Shown: positions 54,837-63,939, counted from the stretch's first letter. The stretch is 64,000 bases of DNA from Microbulbifer agarilyticus (GCF_001999945.1 NZ_CP019650.1:744001-808000), one strand, 5' to 3'. Made by a program: numbers and translations. The notes: generated by a model not told the origin, from the letters alone.

Positions 54837-56221
54837 GCGGTACCTCCACTGCTATCGATTTTTGTCTTGGGAACGTTCGGCAGGTTGCCGTGCGCTCTGG
54901 GTTCTGCGGTTTCAAATTCCTCCACGGTGACGGCCTTGAGTGCCATACGTTTCAGTGTGTGGATATACGCCCACATCAACACTGCGTAGGTAGTTAGATA
55001 TAGCGCGAGCGACAGCGCGACGTTGTTTGGTGCAATCGGTGTCACCGCATCTGCAGTTCTCAATATTCCGGTGACCAGCCACGGTTGCCGACCGATCTCG
55101 GTAACGTACCAGCCCGCAAGGGTCGCTACCCAGCCGGCAAAGGTCATCACCACAAGCCATTTCAAATAGGTTCGCGGCAGGGTTTTCTTGCGGTACAAGA
55201 AGTAGCAGCCTGTCCACGCGGTGATGAGCATAAGAACTCCCATGCCGACCATAATTCGGAAGCCAAAGAACATCGGCGCTACCGGGGGATGGTCGTTGGG
55301 GAATTCGTTGAGGCCCAGAATCTTGCCGTCGGGATCGTGAGTGAGAATCAGGCTGGCGAGCTTCGGAATGCCAATGGCGAAGTCATTGCTGCGGGTTTCT
55401 TCATTGGGGATGGCGAACAGCAGTAATGGTGCGCCGTCTTCTGTCTCCCACACCCCTTCCATCGCTGCAATCTTTTGCGGCTGGTATTTGAAGGTGTTGA
55501 GCCCATGGGCATCACCGACAAAGGCTTGAATCGGGGCAAGTATGGCGGCGACGATCAGGCCGGTTTTCAGCGCCAGCCGGGGGGCCAGTTTCGGGTCGCC
55601 CTTGAGGATGCGATAGGCGGAGATACCGCAGACAAAAAAGGACGCAGTAAGGCCCGAGGCCAGCAGCATATGCGTCAGCCGGTAGGGGAAAGAGGGATTG
55701 AAAATAATCTCCATCCAACTGACGGCATGGGCAACGCCGTCGCGCATCTCATGCCCGGTAGGTGTCTGCATCCAGGAATTGAGGGCGAGAATCCAGAAGG
55801 CCGAGAGCGTGGTGCCCACGGCCACCATGAGTGCGGAAAATGTATGGACCTTGCTGGGAACGCGCTTGATGCCGAACAGCATGATGCCGAGAAAGGTTGC
55901 TTCGAGGAAGAATGCGGTCAGGACTTCATAGCCCAGTAGCGGCCCAGCGATATTACCTACGGTTTCCATATAGCCCGGCCAGTTAGTGCCGAACTGGAAT
56001 GACATGGTAATCCCGCTTACCACGCCGAGTGCGAAGGTCAGGGCAAACACTTTCACCCAGAAGCGATAGGCGCGCATCCATACCGGGTCGTTGGTGAAGT
56101 CGAAACGAAGCTTGAAAAAAACCAGAATCCAACACAGCGCGATGGTGATGGTGGGAAATAGAATGTGAAAGCTGATGTTGGCAGCGAACTGTATTCGGGA
56201 GAGCAGCAGTGTATCCAGCAT
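54833..56221 (-). CDS. cioA: cytochrome bd (cyanide-insensitive type) oxidase subunit I
   Basis: A 462-residue quinol:oxygen oxidoreductase subunit carrying haems b558, b595 and d. N-terminus MLDTLLLSRIQFAANISFHILFP contains the first haem His. The Q-loop is short and the segment GWYVTEIGRQPWLVTGILRTADAVTP is the conserved GRQPW motif; a short Q-loop is the mark of the CIO branch. ATG at 56221 (AGAGG upstream) is preferred to GTG at 56227. It is downstream of a GbsR/MarR-type regulator by 114 bases. The enzyme would allow respiration at low oxygen or in the presence of cyanide or sulfide. Confidence 0.95.
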   Translation of the reverse strand: MLDTLLLSRIQFAANISFHILFPTITIALCWILVFFKLRFDFTNDPVWMRAYRFWVKVFALTFALGVVSGITMSFQFGTNWPGYMETVGNIAGPLLGYEVLTAFFLEATFLGIMLFGIKRVPSKVHTFSALMVAVGTTLSAFWILALNSWMQTPTGHEMRDGVAHAVSWMEIIFNPSFPYRLTHMLLASGLTASFFVCGISAYRILKGDPKLAPRLALKTGLIVAAILAPIQAFVGDAHGLNTFKYQPQKIAAMEGVWETEDGAPLLLFAIPNEETRSNDFAIGIPKLASLILTHDPDGKILGLNEFPNDHPPVAPMFFGFRIMVGMGVLMLITAWTGCYFLYRKKTLPRTYLKWLVVMTFAGWVATLAGWYVTEIGRQPWLVTGILRTADAVTPIAPNNVALSLALYLTTYAVLMWAYIHTLKRMALKAVTVEEFETAEPRAHGNLPNVPKTKIDSSGGTA

Positions 56222-56335
56222 GGGCACCTCTAGAGAGCAGCCGCGACCGGGGTGACCGCAGCCTGTAACAGCGTGCGGCGATATTTAGCCCGGTGCCGCA
56301 CGCCCGGGTTGTGAAACTGGCGAGCTTGGCAGTGA

Positions 56336-56905
56336 CTATTTGCGTGTTGAATTTTTCTTTGCGCCGGACCCGGTGGCTTTGGATTTAAGGTCCAGCAACT
56401 TGTTCAGCCCAGATCCGAGTTTCATGAGCTTCAGCAAGTCTTTTTCATCCAGCTTGCTGAGCGTATTGGCAAACTGGTCGAGCATTTCCAGCAGGCTGTA
56501 CACCTCCTGGATTTTTTCTTGTGCGACGCTTTCCTGTTCGTCCCGCGGTTCGGTGAGCAGAAGCTGGCGCAGGAGGGTGAGGGTCGGGTCCAGCTCCCGC
56601 TTGCGCCGTTCCTCGAAGACGGTCCGCGCCAGATCCCAGATACTCCCCGCGGCGGTAAAGTAGTCCTTGCGGTCACCGGGCTGGTGGTGCAGTTCTATCA
56701 AGCGCCAGGCCTGCAGCTCCTTGAGCCCCATGCTCACATTGCCGCGGCTGATCTTCAGCGCCTCCGCCAGTTGATCGGCATTTACCGGCTCGTTGTGGAT
56801 GGTTAGCAGGGCGAACATCTGGCCGACGGTGCGATTGAATCCCCAGCGGCTTCCCATCTCACCAAAATGTAGTACAAAGGCCTGCGCTTGATTGGAAAGC
56901 TTCAT
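56336..56905 (-). CDS. GbsR/MarR-type regulator of the bd oxidase operon
   Basis: A 189-residue winged-helix protein of the GbsR-like MarR group. Marks are FVLHFGEMGSRWGFNRTVGQMFALL, VNADQLAEALKISRGNVSMGLKELQAW (recognition helix) and HHQPGDRKDYF. A coiled helical dimerisation region and a Lys/Ser-rich tail follow. It is encoded immediately before cioAB on the same strand. Its own upstream region has a perfect 18-bp palindrome and an FNR/Anr box, implying autoregulation plus oxygen control. Confidence 0.88.
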   Translation of the reverse strand: MKLSNQAQAFVLHFGEMGSRWGFNRTVGQMFALLTIHNEPVNADQLAEALKISRGNVSMGLKELQAWRLIELHHQPGDRKDYFTAAGSIWDLARTVFEERRKRELDPTLTLLRQLLLTEPRDEQESVAQEKIQEVYSLLEMLDQFANTLSKLDEKDLLKLMKLGSGLNKLLDLKSKATGSGAKKNSTRK

Positions 56906-56926
56906 CGTTTTTGATTTCTTCTTAAC

Positions 56927-56944
56927 TTTCAGAAATTTCTGAAA
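56927..56944. promoter_or_regulatory. perfect 18-bp palindrome before the GbsR-type gene
   Basis: TTTCAGAAATTTCTGAAA is fully self-complementary. It lies 22 bases upstream of the regulator ATG, over the expected promoter, the usual place for an autorepressor site. Confidence 0.7.
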
Positions 56945-56958
56945 ATTGTAAATATAAA

Positions 56959-56972
56959 TTGATCTGTGTCAA
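56959..56972 (-). promoter_or_regulatory. FNR/Anr box
   Basis: On the minus strand TTGAC-ACAG-ATCAA matches the Anr/FNR consensus TTGAY-N4-ATCAA. Its centre at 56965.5 would place an activated start near 56924, about 20 bases before the regulator ATG, so it fits class II activation of the regulator-cioAB operon. Confidence 0.7.
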
Positions 56973-57051
56973 GCGGGATTGTGAGGGCGTGTCTGTCAGA
57001 CCGGCGGGAGGTGTGTCGCTTTGCGTGTTATGGGGGCTGCTTGGATGGCAG

Positions 57052-57954
57052 TTAAGAGGCTTGGCGGGGGATCGATGCCAGCGCGCGCGTGTGCCAGTCT
57101 GCCGGAACCAGAAAGCCGCGGCTCAGTTCTCCCGCGGGAGAGGAGCGGGCCACACAGATGGGGCCGCGAGACAACAGCGCTTCGCCAAGTTCGGGCGCTG
57201 TCTCAGTACTAGCCGGTGTGCTTTCGGTTGCACCCAGTGAACAGGGAGCGAGCCAGCAGGGCTTGGGCAGCTGGAGCCAGGTATTGTCCCTGCGGGATGT
57301 GGGGAAATGGGCGTGAAAGGTGGCGAGGTCCGCCCACCAGTATGCGCCTGGTAATGGGGCCGGTGCGGCCAGCGACGCCAGGGGCTGAAACAGGCGGCCG
57401 GGCATCAGCGCCCACTGCCGGTCCAATTGAATGCCCTGGTTACCTAAAACAGCGCGGGCGGTATCGCCGAGAGCTACCGGTAACTGGTGGTCATGCATAC
57501 GCTGCAGCTTGATATCGAGGCGGTCCTTGAGACCAGGGCCTACCCAATAGTCGTCTATCTGCAGGTAGAACTTGAGTGCCAGCTCCCAGTGTTCCACTGT
57601 GCTATCCGGATGATGGCGCACCACGAAGTCCAGTTCACCCAGAGTTTTGCCCTCCGCGCGAATGGGCAGGTTGCGGGCAAGCAGTGTGTAGTCCGGGTGA
57701 TGCGTAAAGGCGAAGCCCCAGAGCTGTTCGAAGTAAATGCCGAGGCGACGGCTGCTGCACTGCTGCAGGGTTTCCTGCAGGGGGGCCTCAAGTTGCGCGC
57801 GTACTCCAGAGCTTGAGAAGTAATCTGCCAGTGCCCGGTGCCGCGTCTGTGGCAACCACGGTAGCGGAAACCCCGGAGCGATGTCGATGGCATCCAACAT
57901 CCACAGGAAGTTATCCCAGTGATCCGGGGTAGCGGTGGGTAGTAGGGCAGTCAT
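57052..57954 (-). CDS. DUF1853 family protein
   Basis: A 300-residue cytoplasmic protein of the DUF1853 family. The central segment GKTLGELDFVVRHHPDS ... VEHWELALKFYL has the Asp and Glu-x-Lys spacing of PD-(D/E)xK nuclease-like folds, to which I believe this family is related. RLGIYFEQLWGFAF precedes it. The C-terminal half is Pro/Ala-rich and includes paired Trp/Cys (KPCWLAPCSLGA). No experimentally known role. It is divergent from nothing and stands alone between the oxidase regulator and the autotransporter. Confidence 0.85.
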   Translation of the reverse strand: MTALLPTATPDHWDNFLWMLDAIDIAPGFPLPWLPQTRHRALADYFSSSGVRAQLEAPLQETLQQCSSRRLGIYFEQLWGFAFTHHPDYTLLARNLPIRAEGKTLGELDFVVRHHPDSTVEHWELALKFYLQIDDYWVGPGLKDRLDIKLQRMHDHQLPVALGDTARAVLGNQGIQLDRQWALMPGRLFQPLASLAAPAPLPGAYWWADLATFHAHFPTSRRDNTWLQLPKPCWLAPCSLGATESTPASTETAPELGEALLSRGPICVARSSPAGELSRGFLVPADWHTRALASIPRQAS

Positions 57955-58048
57955 GGGGCGAGTATAGGGAATTCGGCTGGCGCTCGATACTCGCGCTTCT
58001 CGCGGCTTTCGTGGCTCTCACGACGTAGGGTTCAAAAGGCGGAGCGGA

Positions 58049-60400
58049 TTACCACTTGTAGCGGAAGCCGAAGGTCAGCTGCACGCTGTAGCTATCCCCC
58101 AGGTTGTTCAGGCTGGTTGCGTAGTCCAGTTCGCCATAAACCGAGCAACCGTCACCGCACTCGTCGTAGGTAAAGCCCGCACCAACTTGTCCCCACCACT
58201 GGTCCCGTTCCTGAAATAGCGAAGTGCCCGACACCTTCACTTCGGTCTGGTCGTCAAAATAGAAGTAGGTATTGGCGATGGCGTAAAAGCCCATGCGTTC
58301 GAGCAACAGGTTGCCGTACATATTGCGGTTGACCCGCTGGCTCAGGCGTTGCTCGAAGGCGACGCCCATACGGGCAAAGCCCCCCTGATTTTCTGCGTCC
58401 GTCATGCTGGCGCCGTAGGGATCTTGGTTATCGTCGATGTCTTCAGCGGTGAACGCGAGTTGCAATTGCGGGGTGAGGGAGTAGAAGTCACACAGTTTGA
58501 AACTGTGCCCGCCTTCGACGGAAAAATTAAATCCGACAGCGTCATTATCTCTGTCCAGATACCAGAGCTCGCTGGAATACAGGTCTGAGTCAAACCAGTT
58601 GAACTGCGCCTGTATATCTGCGTAACTGCCCTGGCTGCCATGCCAGGTCAGGGAAGCGCCGACACCGAAATAATCGGTATCGATATCGCCGCGGCCAAAG
58701 AAACTGTCCAGCTCGGTGCTGCCGCTGCCGTACTGCGCGAACACACCAAGCATCATGCGGCCGTAGTACACCGCAGGGTCAAAAGAAAAGTCGCTACCGA
58801 TTTGTACCTGGCCGAAATCCTGCTGCCACTCGGCGTGCGCGGTAGAGCCCTCTGGCGCATTGTCGTTGTACTCGGTGTTCAAACGCATCCACCAGCCGCC
58901 GCCGTCGATGGTGCGTTCTACCGCTTCGCCGTAACAGCAGGTGCCGCGGTCCCTGAAGCTGGTGCCGGCCCAGAAGCGATTGCCTACGCGCTTGCGCAAT
59001 GTGGTTGGTGTATTCATGCGGCGAATGGACTGGGCGTAAGTTTCGTAGAGCACGGCGCCCGGTTGCCAGCGCGGGATTAAGCTACCGCTGCCATTGAAAG
59101 GGTTGGTGATCGTGGAGCGCAGGAACCAGGTGTCATTGCTGCCGCCATCGATGCCGCCCCGGTGCAATGTGTAACCATAGGCACCGCCGACAATCGCTGA
59201 GCGCCCGTCAAATCCGGTGTAGTCCGGCGCGAGGGTAAAGGCATTCCGCGGGTTATTGCCCTCAACCTGGATAATAGGAATGCCGTTGCCAACAGTGAGC
59301 GCGCCATTTCCACCCAGGTTGAAGATACCGACGAAGGTGCGCCCACTCGCATCACCGGCGATGGAAAGAAAATCACTAGGGGCGTTGTCGCCGGCGAGTT
59401 GCGCATCCATCCACAGGCGCCCGTCGCGGCCGTGGTAAGAGCCAAAACGTCCATCATCATGGGTGGCGATATTGAGTTGATTGAACGCACCGCTTTCCAG
59501 ATCCAGGGTGCCTGCATTTTGCACGTCGCCAAAGATGGAAAACTCCGTATCGGTCGGTTCCAGAATACCGCCGAAACGAATGTCCAAGCCAAGTGATTCA
59601 CCCCCGCTGCGTCCACCGCCGACGGTAAGGTTGTTGAACATGCGCAGCTTGGAGCTGCCATTGATAATCAGGTTTTCCCAATTCAACAGCTTGCTGCCGT
59701 CAAGCAGGTGATCGAGCTTGAAGCGCAGGGTATCGATATCGCCGTCGTCGGCGGTGGCGTCGTCGCCACCATCGAGAATGGTGTCTTCCTCGTCGTATGC
59801 GCGGGCATCGATCTCAACATAGTCTGAGCCGGTGCCGCCGATAAAGTGGCTGATGAGGCCCTCATCGTAGTAAAAGGTATCGTCCCCAGCGCCCATGTCC
59901 GCAGTGTCGAAAATGAAACCGCCATCGAGTAGCAGTGAGTCGTCGCCGGCACCCGCGTTTAGGCGAAAGGTCAGGCCGTCGTAAATCTCTATACGGTCGT
60001 CTCCATTGCCGGTATCCAGGCCGCCGTTGAAGAAGTTACCGATCCGTGATTCGCGGTTTTCCACGATCACGGTATCGTCGCCATCGCCCGCAAACAGGTT
60101 GGTATCGATCACCGCGCCATTGACGTTGACCTCGTCGTTGTCAGCGCCCGCATCTGCGATGCCAATCGTACCGCCATTTAGGTTGAGTACATCGTCACCA
60201 CCGAGTGCATTGACGTCGGCACCGGCCGCATCATTGTCTGTGTCGCACAGGATGGTATCCGGGCCTTCGGTACCAATATTTGCCGGTGTACATTCGGCTT
60301 TGGTTGAGGTTGGCAACAGCAATAAGGCGACGAAATTTACTGCCCAGAATACGACGGCGGCTATTGGCGCGGAGCGCTGTGGCCGGGTGTCAGAACTCAT
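58049..60400 (-). CDS. autotransporter-type outer-membrane protein with acidic GGDD/GDGDD repeats
   Basis: A 783-residue surface protein. ATG at 60400 overlaps the end of the upstream OmpW-like gene by 11 bases and starts a signal peptide (AAVVFWAVNFVALLLLPTSTKA). The passenger (~residues 30-260) is built of Asp/Gly repeats such as LGGDDVLNLNGG, GDGDDTVIVEN, GAGDDSLLLDGG and GAGDDTFYYDEG, resembling calcium-binding RTX nonapeptides though shorter. A beta-helix segment follows, then a ~280-residue C-terminal barrel beginning near RKRVGNRFWAG and ending VQLTFGFRYKW. The terminal Trp fits autotransporter barrels. A calcium-stabilised adhesin is a reasonable inference. Confidence 0.85.
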   Translation of the reverse strand: MSSDTRPQRSAPIAAVVFWAVNFVALLLLPTSTKAECTPANIGTEGPDTILCDTDNDAAGADVNALGGDDVLNLNGGTIGIADAGADNDEVNVNGAVIDTNLFAGDGDDTVIVENRESRIGNFFNGGLDTGNGDDRIEIYDGLTFRLNAGAGDDSLLLDGGFIFDTADMGAGDDTFYYDEGLISHFIGGTGSDYVEIDARAYDEEDTILDGGDDATADDGDIDTLRFKLDHLLDGSKLLNWENLIINGSSKLRMFNNLTVGGGRSGGESLGLDIRFGGILEPTDTEFSIFGDVQNAGTLDLESGAFNQLNIATHDDGRFGSYHGRDGRLWMDAQLAGDNAPSDFLSIAGDASGRTFVGIFNLGGNGALTVGNGIPIIQVEGNNPRNAFTLAPDYTGFDGRSAIVGGAYGYTLHRGGIDGGSNDTWFLRSTITNPFNGSGSLIPRWQPGAVLYETYAQSIRRMNTPTTLRKRVGNRFWAGTSFRDRGTCCYGEAVERTIDGGGWWMRLNTEYNDNAPEGSTAHAEWQQDFGQVQIGSDFSFDPAVYYGRMMLGVFAQYGSGSTELDSFFGRGDIDTDYFGVGASLTWHGSQGSYADIQAQFNWFDSDLYSSELWYLDRDNDAVGFNFSVEGGHSFKLCDFYSLTPQLQLAFTAEDIDDNQDPYGASMTDAENQGGFARMGVAFEQRLSQRVNRNMYGNLLLERMGFYAIANTYFYFDDQTEVKVSGTSLFQERDQWWGQVGAGFTYDECGDGCSVYGELDYATSLNNLGDSYSVQLTFGFRYKW

Positions 60401-61139
60401 AGGTGACGCCCAGGTTGAATGTCCATGGGTCGGTATTGAAGTCTGAATAGAGCCGCTCGTAGCCGAGCGTTGTCGGGAAGGTAACCTCGGCGTCGACACT
60501 GGAGTCGACGTAGATCACCGCGGCATTAATGAGCCAGGAGCGCATCTTGCCCCACCCCAGGCGCCAGTCCACACCCAGTTGCGCCGTGGCGCCCCAGGAG
60601 TGGCCGACGCCGAAGTGGCCAGGGCCTGTTGCCATGCCGCTGTTAATCAGGTAGTTCTGAAACTCCGGGTACAGATGGTCGTCATGGTAATCGGAATAGT
60701 TCACGCCGATGCCCAGGTAGGGTTGCCCCAGGCAATCCAGATCCGTCATGTACCAGTTGACGAGCAGGTTGGTGGACGAGAGGCTGAATCGGCCGAAGTG
60801 GATATTGTCCCGGCCCGGGCGTGCGCGGAAGTTTCCCAAAGAGAGCGGGTGGCCGGAGTCGCCAACATGCATTAGTTCCACACCGAGGTATGGCAGCGGC
60901 CGCCATACCCCAGAAATATTCCAGGTGGTGTCGTCATCGGTTTCCCAGGAAGTACGGTAAAGCTCCCAGTCCTGAAACAGGTAGTATTTCAGTGACGTGT
61001 GGCTGTCGTCGGGGTGTACCGAGCTGGCGCCGATGCGCAGGTAAAATCGGGTGAGGTCGACATCGGAAACAGGAATCTGGGCAGTTGCGAAAATCGGGAA
61101 CAGAATTGCCAAGCAAGCGGCCAGCCTGAGTCTTTTCAT
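60390..61139 (-). CDS. OmpW family outer-membrane protein
   Basis: A 249-residue eight-stranded barrel protein. ATG at 61139 has GGAG upstream and gives a signal peptide (RLAACLAILFPIFATAQ). OmpW marks include DLTRFYLRIGASSVHPDD, YLGVELMHVGDSGHPL, TNLLVNWYMTD, PYLGIGVNYSDYHD and the C-terminal FNLGVTYEF with terminal Phe. Members form hydrophobic channels for small nonpolar compounds. Overlap with the autotransporter start indicates coupling of two outer-membrane proteins. Confidence 0.88.
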   Translation of the reverse strand: MKRLRLAACLAILFPIFATAQIPVSDVDLTRFYLRIGASSVHPDDSHTSLKYYLFQDWELYRTSWETDDDTTWNISGVWRPLPYLGVELMHVGDSGHPLSLGNFRARPGRDNIHFGRFSLSSTNLLVNWYMTDLDCLGQPYLGIGVNYSDYHDDHLYPEFQNYLINSGMATGPGHFGVGHSWGATAQLGVDWRLGWGKMRSWLINAAVIYVDSSVDAEVTFPTTLGYERLYSDFNTDPWTFNLGVTYEF

Positions 61140-61533
61140 GGTTAACTCCATGTCACACCGGTTGATGCAGGCGATCTGTTTATCTTGATGGATCGCACGC
61201 CGGGTCTTGAGAAAACGACGAGCCTGATTGTGTTTAGGTGGCCCGAAAAGCAGTGCGCGCAAGTTACCTCTTGAATAAAAGGGCCGCACGCGAGAGCAAC
61301 ACTAAAAGTAGCATGGCGTACGGAAGTTGCCGGGGTGTTTGTGACTCATTGCGGCGGCCCGTTTCAGGGAGCGCGGGGAAGGTTTTCTAGAGGGGGTATC
61401 GCAGGCTGGTTGCGACGTTCATCACTGACCGATGGGTAACAAATAGCGGTGGGACTTACGTCGGTCCAATGTGTAAAATCTCGCCGTTTCCCGTTACGGA
61501 AAAGTGACAGTAATTCCGCTCACTGCGAAGTCT
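61140..61533. other. gene-free divergent promoter stretch
   Basis: About 390 bases between the OmpW-like gene (leftward) and tapT (rightward). No gene, terminator or clear operator was seen; both promoters must lie here. Confidence 0.6.
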
Positions 61534-62247
61534 ATGAATTCCAATAGCTATACCCGCCTGCGCGACCAGGAACTGGCGAAATCCACCAAACCTTTCCAGG
61601 CCAAAGGCAAAAGCGTCAAGCGTTGCCCAGAGTGCCAGATGGGTGAGTTTGCCTGTATGTGTGCCTGGCGGCCTCAGGCGCAAAGTGATTTGGACTTCGT
61701 GTTGCTGATGCATCGCAAGGAGCTGTTCAAGCCCACCAATACCGGGCGCCTGATCGTGGATGTGTTCCCCGATACGCCTGCCTTCCTGTGGAACAGGCTG
61801 GAGGCGCCAGCAGAGCTAAAGCAGCTGCTACAAGATCCAGAGCGAAACTGCTTTGTGGTTTTCCCTGCAGATGGCACAGAAAACTGTTCCCGCAAGGTGG
61901 TGCACAGCGTGCGGGCCAACAGTAAAAAGACCACGCTGATTATTTTGGATGGCACCTGGAAGCAGTGCAGCCGCATGATCGGTCTCAGCCGTTGGCTGGA
62001 TGATGTTCCGTGTTTGAGTTTGCCGGAAACGCTGGTGCGTTCCTACTCGGTGCGTGACTCGGGCAGAAGCCATCGTTTTTCCACCGCTGAAGCCGCCATC
62101 AGTTGCCTGTTACTTGCCGGTGAGGAACAGCCGGCGCTCACCCTCCAGCATTACTTCAGGGTGTTCAACCAGCATTACCTGGCCACGCGGGGTTGTTGCT
62201 TACCGGAGATTGGTGAAAGCCACGAGTTTTTAGACGCGACTAGCTGA
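61534..62247 (+). CDS. tapT: DTW-domain tRNA-uridine aminocarboxypropyltransferase
   Basis: Transfers the 3-amino-3-carboxypropyl group of S-adenosylmethionine to uridine 47 of tRNA (acp3U), the activity of E. coli TapT (YfiP). The 237-residue protein starts MNSNSYTRLRDQELAKSTKP, aligning with the E. coli N-terminus, so ATG at 61534 is preferred over GTG at 61504. A zinc-type cysteine cluster RCPECQMGEFACMC follows. The DTW-family motif is ILDGTWKQCSRM, with SYSVRDSGRSHRFSTAEA after it. Confidence 0.9.
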   Translation: MNSNSYTRLRDQELAKSTKPFQAKGKSVKRCPECQMGEFACMCAWRPQAQSDLDFVLLMHRKELFKPTNTGRLIVDVFPDTPAFLWNRLEAPAELKQLLQDPERNCFVVFPADGTENCSRKVVHSVRANSKKTTLIILDGTWKQCSRMIGLSRWLDDVPCLSLPETLVRSYSVRDSGRSHRFSTAEAAISCLLLAGEEQPALTLQHYFRVFNQHYLATRGCCLPEIGESHEFLDATS

Positions 62248-62285
62248 ATGTTGCGGCGCTCAATGAGCGCCTGCCGGGCTACTAA

Positions 62286-63290
62286 CTAGCTGTTTGGCAG
62301 CTGACATTGCATCAGCTGCGCTTCCCATTCGTCTTCCAACTGCTGTGCAATGATTTCGATACGGCTTTCGGCACAGTCGTCCAGCTCTACCTCGGTAAGG
62401 GTGTCTGGAGTCAGGTTGTAGCCGAGTACACCTTCATCGGTAATAAACACCGCTTTCATGCGCTCCACCGTCAGGCCACTCAAGAAATTGAACAGCTTTT
62501 TCTGGTCGAACACGATGTCGGGTGCAAAGCGCCAACCAATGCTCTGATAACTCTCGCCCTGATTGACTGCCTTGAGGAAGCCCGCCTGCGGAATTTCGGC
62601 TTCTTCTTGTGCTGAGGGTGAGCCATGGCTTTCGTGATAGTGTGGGGAGACGCGGGTAGCGGTTGGTCCCGACAGGATGGAAAAGTCTATTTGGCCCTGC
62701 TCGGCAAAAAGCACCTCGGTTGCATTTGGGCTGTGCGATTTGACGTAATCTCGCAGTGCCGCCTTATCCTTGTCGCCGTAGAGGTCCTGCTTATTGCCCA
62801 CCACTATGTCCGCAATCGCGATTTGCTGATTGAAGGTTTGGTGGCTGGTGTAGCGTTCGTCCGCCAGCTTGCGCGCGTCTACCAAGGTGAGAATCTTTTG
62901 AATGGAGAGCACGTCTTTGTAGTGCTCTGCCGAGAGTGTTTCCAGAACCTCAATCGGGTGGCCGAGGCCGGTGGGTTCAATGAGCAGGCGGTCGGGATTA
63001 GCGCGGGTCAGCAGCTGGTTCAGGGCAATTTGCATGGGCAGGCCAGCGGCACAACACATGCAACCCCCGGGCACTTCGCGAATAAATACTCCGTCTTCTT
63101 CCCGGTGTGTGCCTTGAAACAGACTGCCGTCGATTCCGATTTCCCCAAACTCATTCACCAGTACTGCCCAGCGCTCATTGGCGGGCTTACTTTTTAGCAG
63201 GTGCAGAATAGTGGAGGTTTTACCGGCTCCCAGGAACCCGGTAATGATGTTGGTTGGAACGGCAGAAATCTTTGTCTTCTCGGCGCCCAT
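62286..63290 (-). CDS. CobW/COG0523 family metal-chaperone GTPase
   Basis: A 334-residue G3E GTPase. Walker A GFLGAGKTST, the metal-binding CxCC (PGGCMCCAAGLPMQ), and the guanine motif NKQD are visible. The C-terminal CobW domain includes a His-rich stretch (SPHYHESHGS). COG0523 proteins hand zinc or other metals to client enzymes and are often Zur-regulated. It lies 105 bases downstream of a MerC-type membrane gene on the same strand, supporting a metal-homeostasis operon. Zinc is the likeliest metal; cobalt is possible. Confidence 0.92.
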   Translation of the reverse strand: MGAEKTKISAVPTNIITGFLGAGKTSTILHLLKSKPANERWAVLVNEFGEIGIDGSLFQGTHREEDGVFIREVPGGCMCCAAGLPMQIALNQLLTRANPDRLLIEPTGLGHPIEVLETLSAEHYKDVLSIQKILTLVDARKLADERYTSHQTFNQQIAIADIVVGNKQDLYGDKDKAALRDYVKSHSPNATEVLFAEQGQIDFSILSGPTATRVSPHYHESHGSPSAQEEAEIPQAGFLKAVNQGESYQSIGWRFAPDIVFDQKKLFNFLSGLTVERMKAVFITDEGVLGYNLTPDTLTEVELDDCAESRIEIIAQQLEDEWEAQLMQCQLPNS

Positions 63291-63327
63291 GCAATATTCC
63301 TTCGCAAAGTGCAGATACCCAACACTA

Positions 63328-63349
63328 CCTGTGGTAGCTCCTGTGGTAG
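63328..63349. repeat. 12-bp direct repeat with internal palindrome upstream of the CobW gene
   Basis: CCTGTGGTAG at 63328 and 63340, and a weaker third copy follows. The first overlaps the inverted repeat CTACC-TGT-GGTAG (63325-63337). It lies between the MerC-type gene and the CobW ATG and may be a regulator site or leader structure. Confidence 0.5.
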
Positions 63350-63395
63350 TTATGGGTAGCTGTTCAAATAGGGAGCAAATCTGTGGAGCGTGAAC

Positions 63396-63794
63396 TCAGT
63401 GGCAGCCGCAGTTGCTGTGTTGCTGCTGGCAGCGACGATAATTCTGGATGTGGGCGAATGCCAGCAGTGTAGCGCCGGCCAGGGTGAGCCCCTTCTCTAC
63501 CAGTTCACCAGCATTCTCGCCCAGGACTAAGGCGAGCACCAGCAGCGCCAGCCCGGCAATCCCCATTGCGGCAAAACGATACTGCTTGTGGACCTTACAG
63601 CCCATAGCTAATGCATAGATACTAGTTGGCAGCACGGCCGCTACCATCCACTGATGGAATTGTTCGCCAGCAATGCTCAAGGTGGCAATACTCGGCACAA
63701 ATAGGATCAATAGCGGCATCATAAGGCAATGCGCCGTACAAAGAATCGACAAGCCGATTGCGGCTTTATCGGTGGAGTACTGAAGTGTTGTCAT
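63396..63794 (-). CDS. MerC-domain membrane protein
   Basis: A 132-residue membrane protein with four helices. The first helix has the paired cysteines LCTAHCLMMP, the mark of MerC-type metal transporters; a Cys/His tail (CQQQHSNCGCH) ends the protein. Outside mer operons such proteins are often found with CobW GTPases and are thought to handle zinc or other soft metals. No mercuric reductase is nearby, so mercury resistance should not be assumed. Confidence 0.87.
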   Translation of the reverse strand: MTTLQYSTDKAAIGLSILCTAHCLMMPLLILFVPSIATLSIAGEQFHQWMVAAVLPTSIYALAMGCKVHKQYRFAAMGIAGLALLVLALVLGENAGELVEKGLTLAGATLLAFAHIQNYRRCQQQHSNCGCH

Positions 63795-63910
63795 TTGTCA
63801 GCTTGAATTTGGTTGGGTCACATCCGGGCGTGTGGCGCATCGATGTTGGGGCTGTTGTAATGCGGTGCTATCCAGTGGGCAGGCACTGCTGTGTCTGGGG
63901 GAGGTCTACA

Positions 63911-63939
63911 ATGATATCATGATGATATGTTGCAGCATA
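63911..63939. promoter_or_regulatory. AT-rich palindromes, possible Zur-type site
   Basis: ATGATATCAT (63911-63920) is a perfect palindrome, and TATGTTGCAGCATA (63926-63939) is palindromic with one mismatched pair. The region lies between the MerC-type gene and a possible rightward gene. Zur operators are AT-rich palindromes with ATGTTA-N-TAACAT style ends; resemblance is partial. Confidence 0.35.

Noticed and set aside
63396..63794. Mercury-resistance (mer) operon
   Set aside because: Only a MerC-like protein is present; no merR, merT, merP or merA, and the neighbour is a CobW GTPase, so a general metal role fits better.
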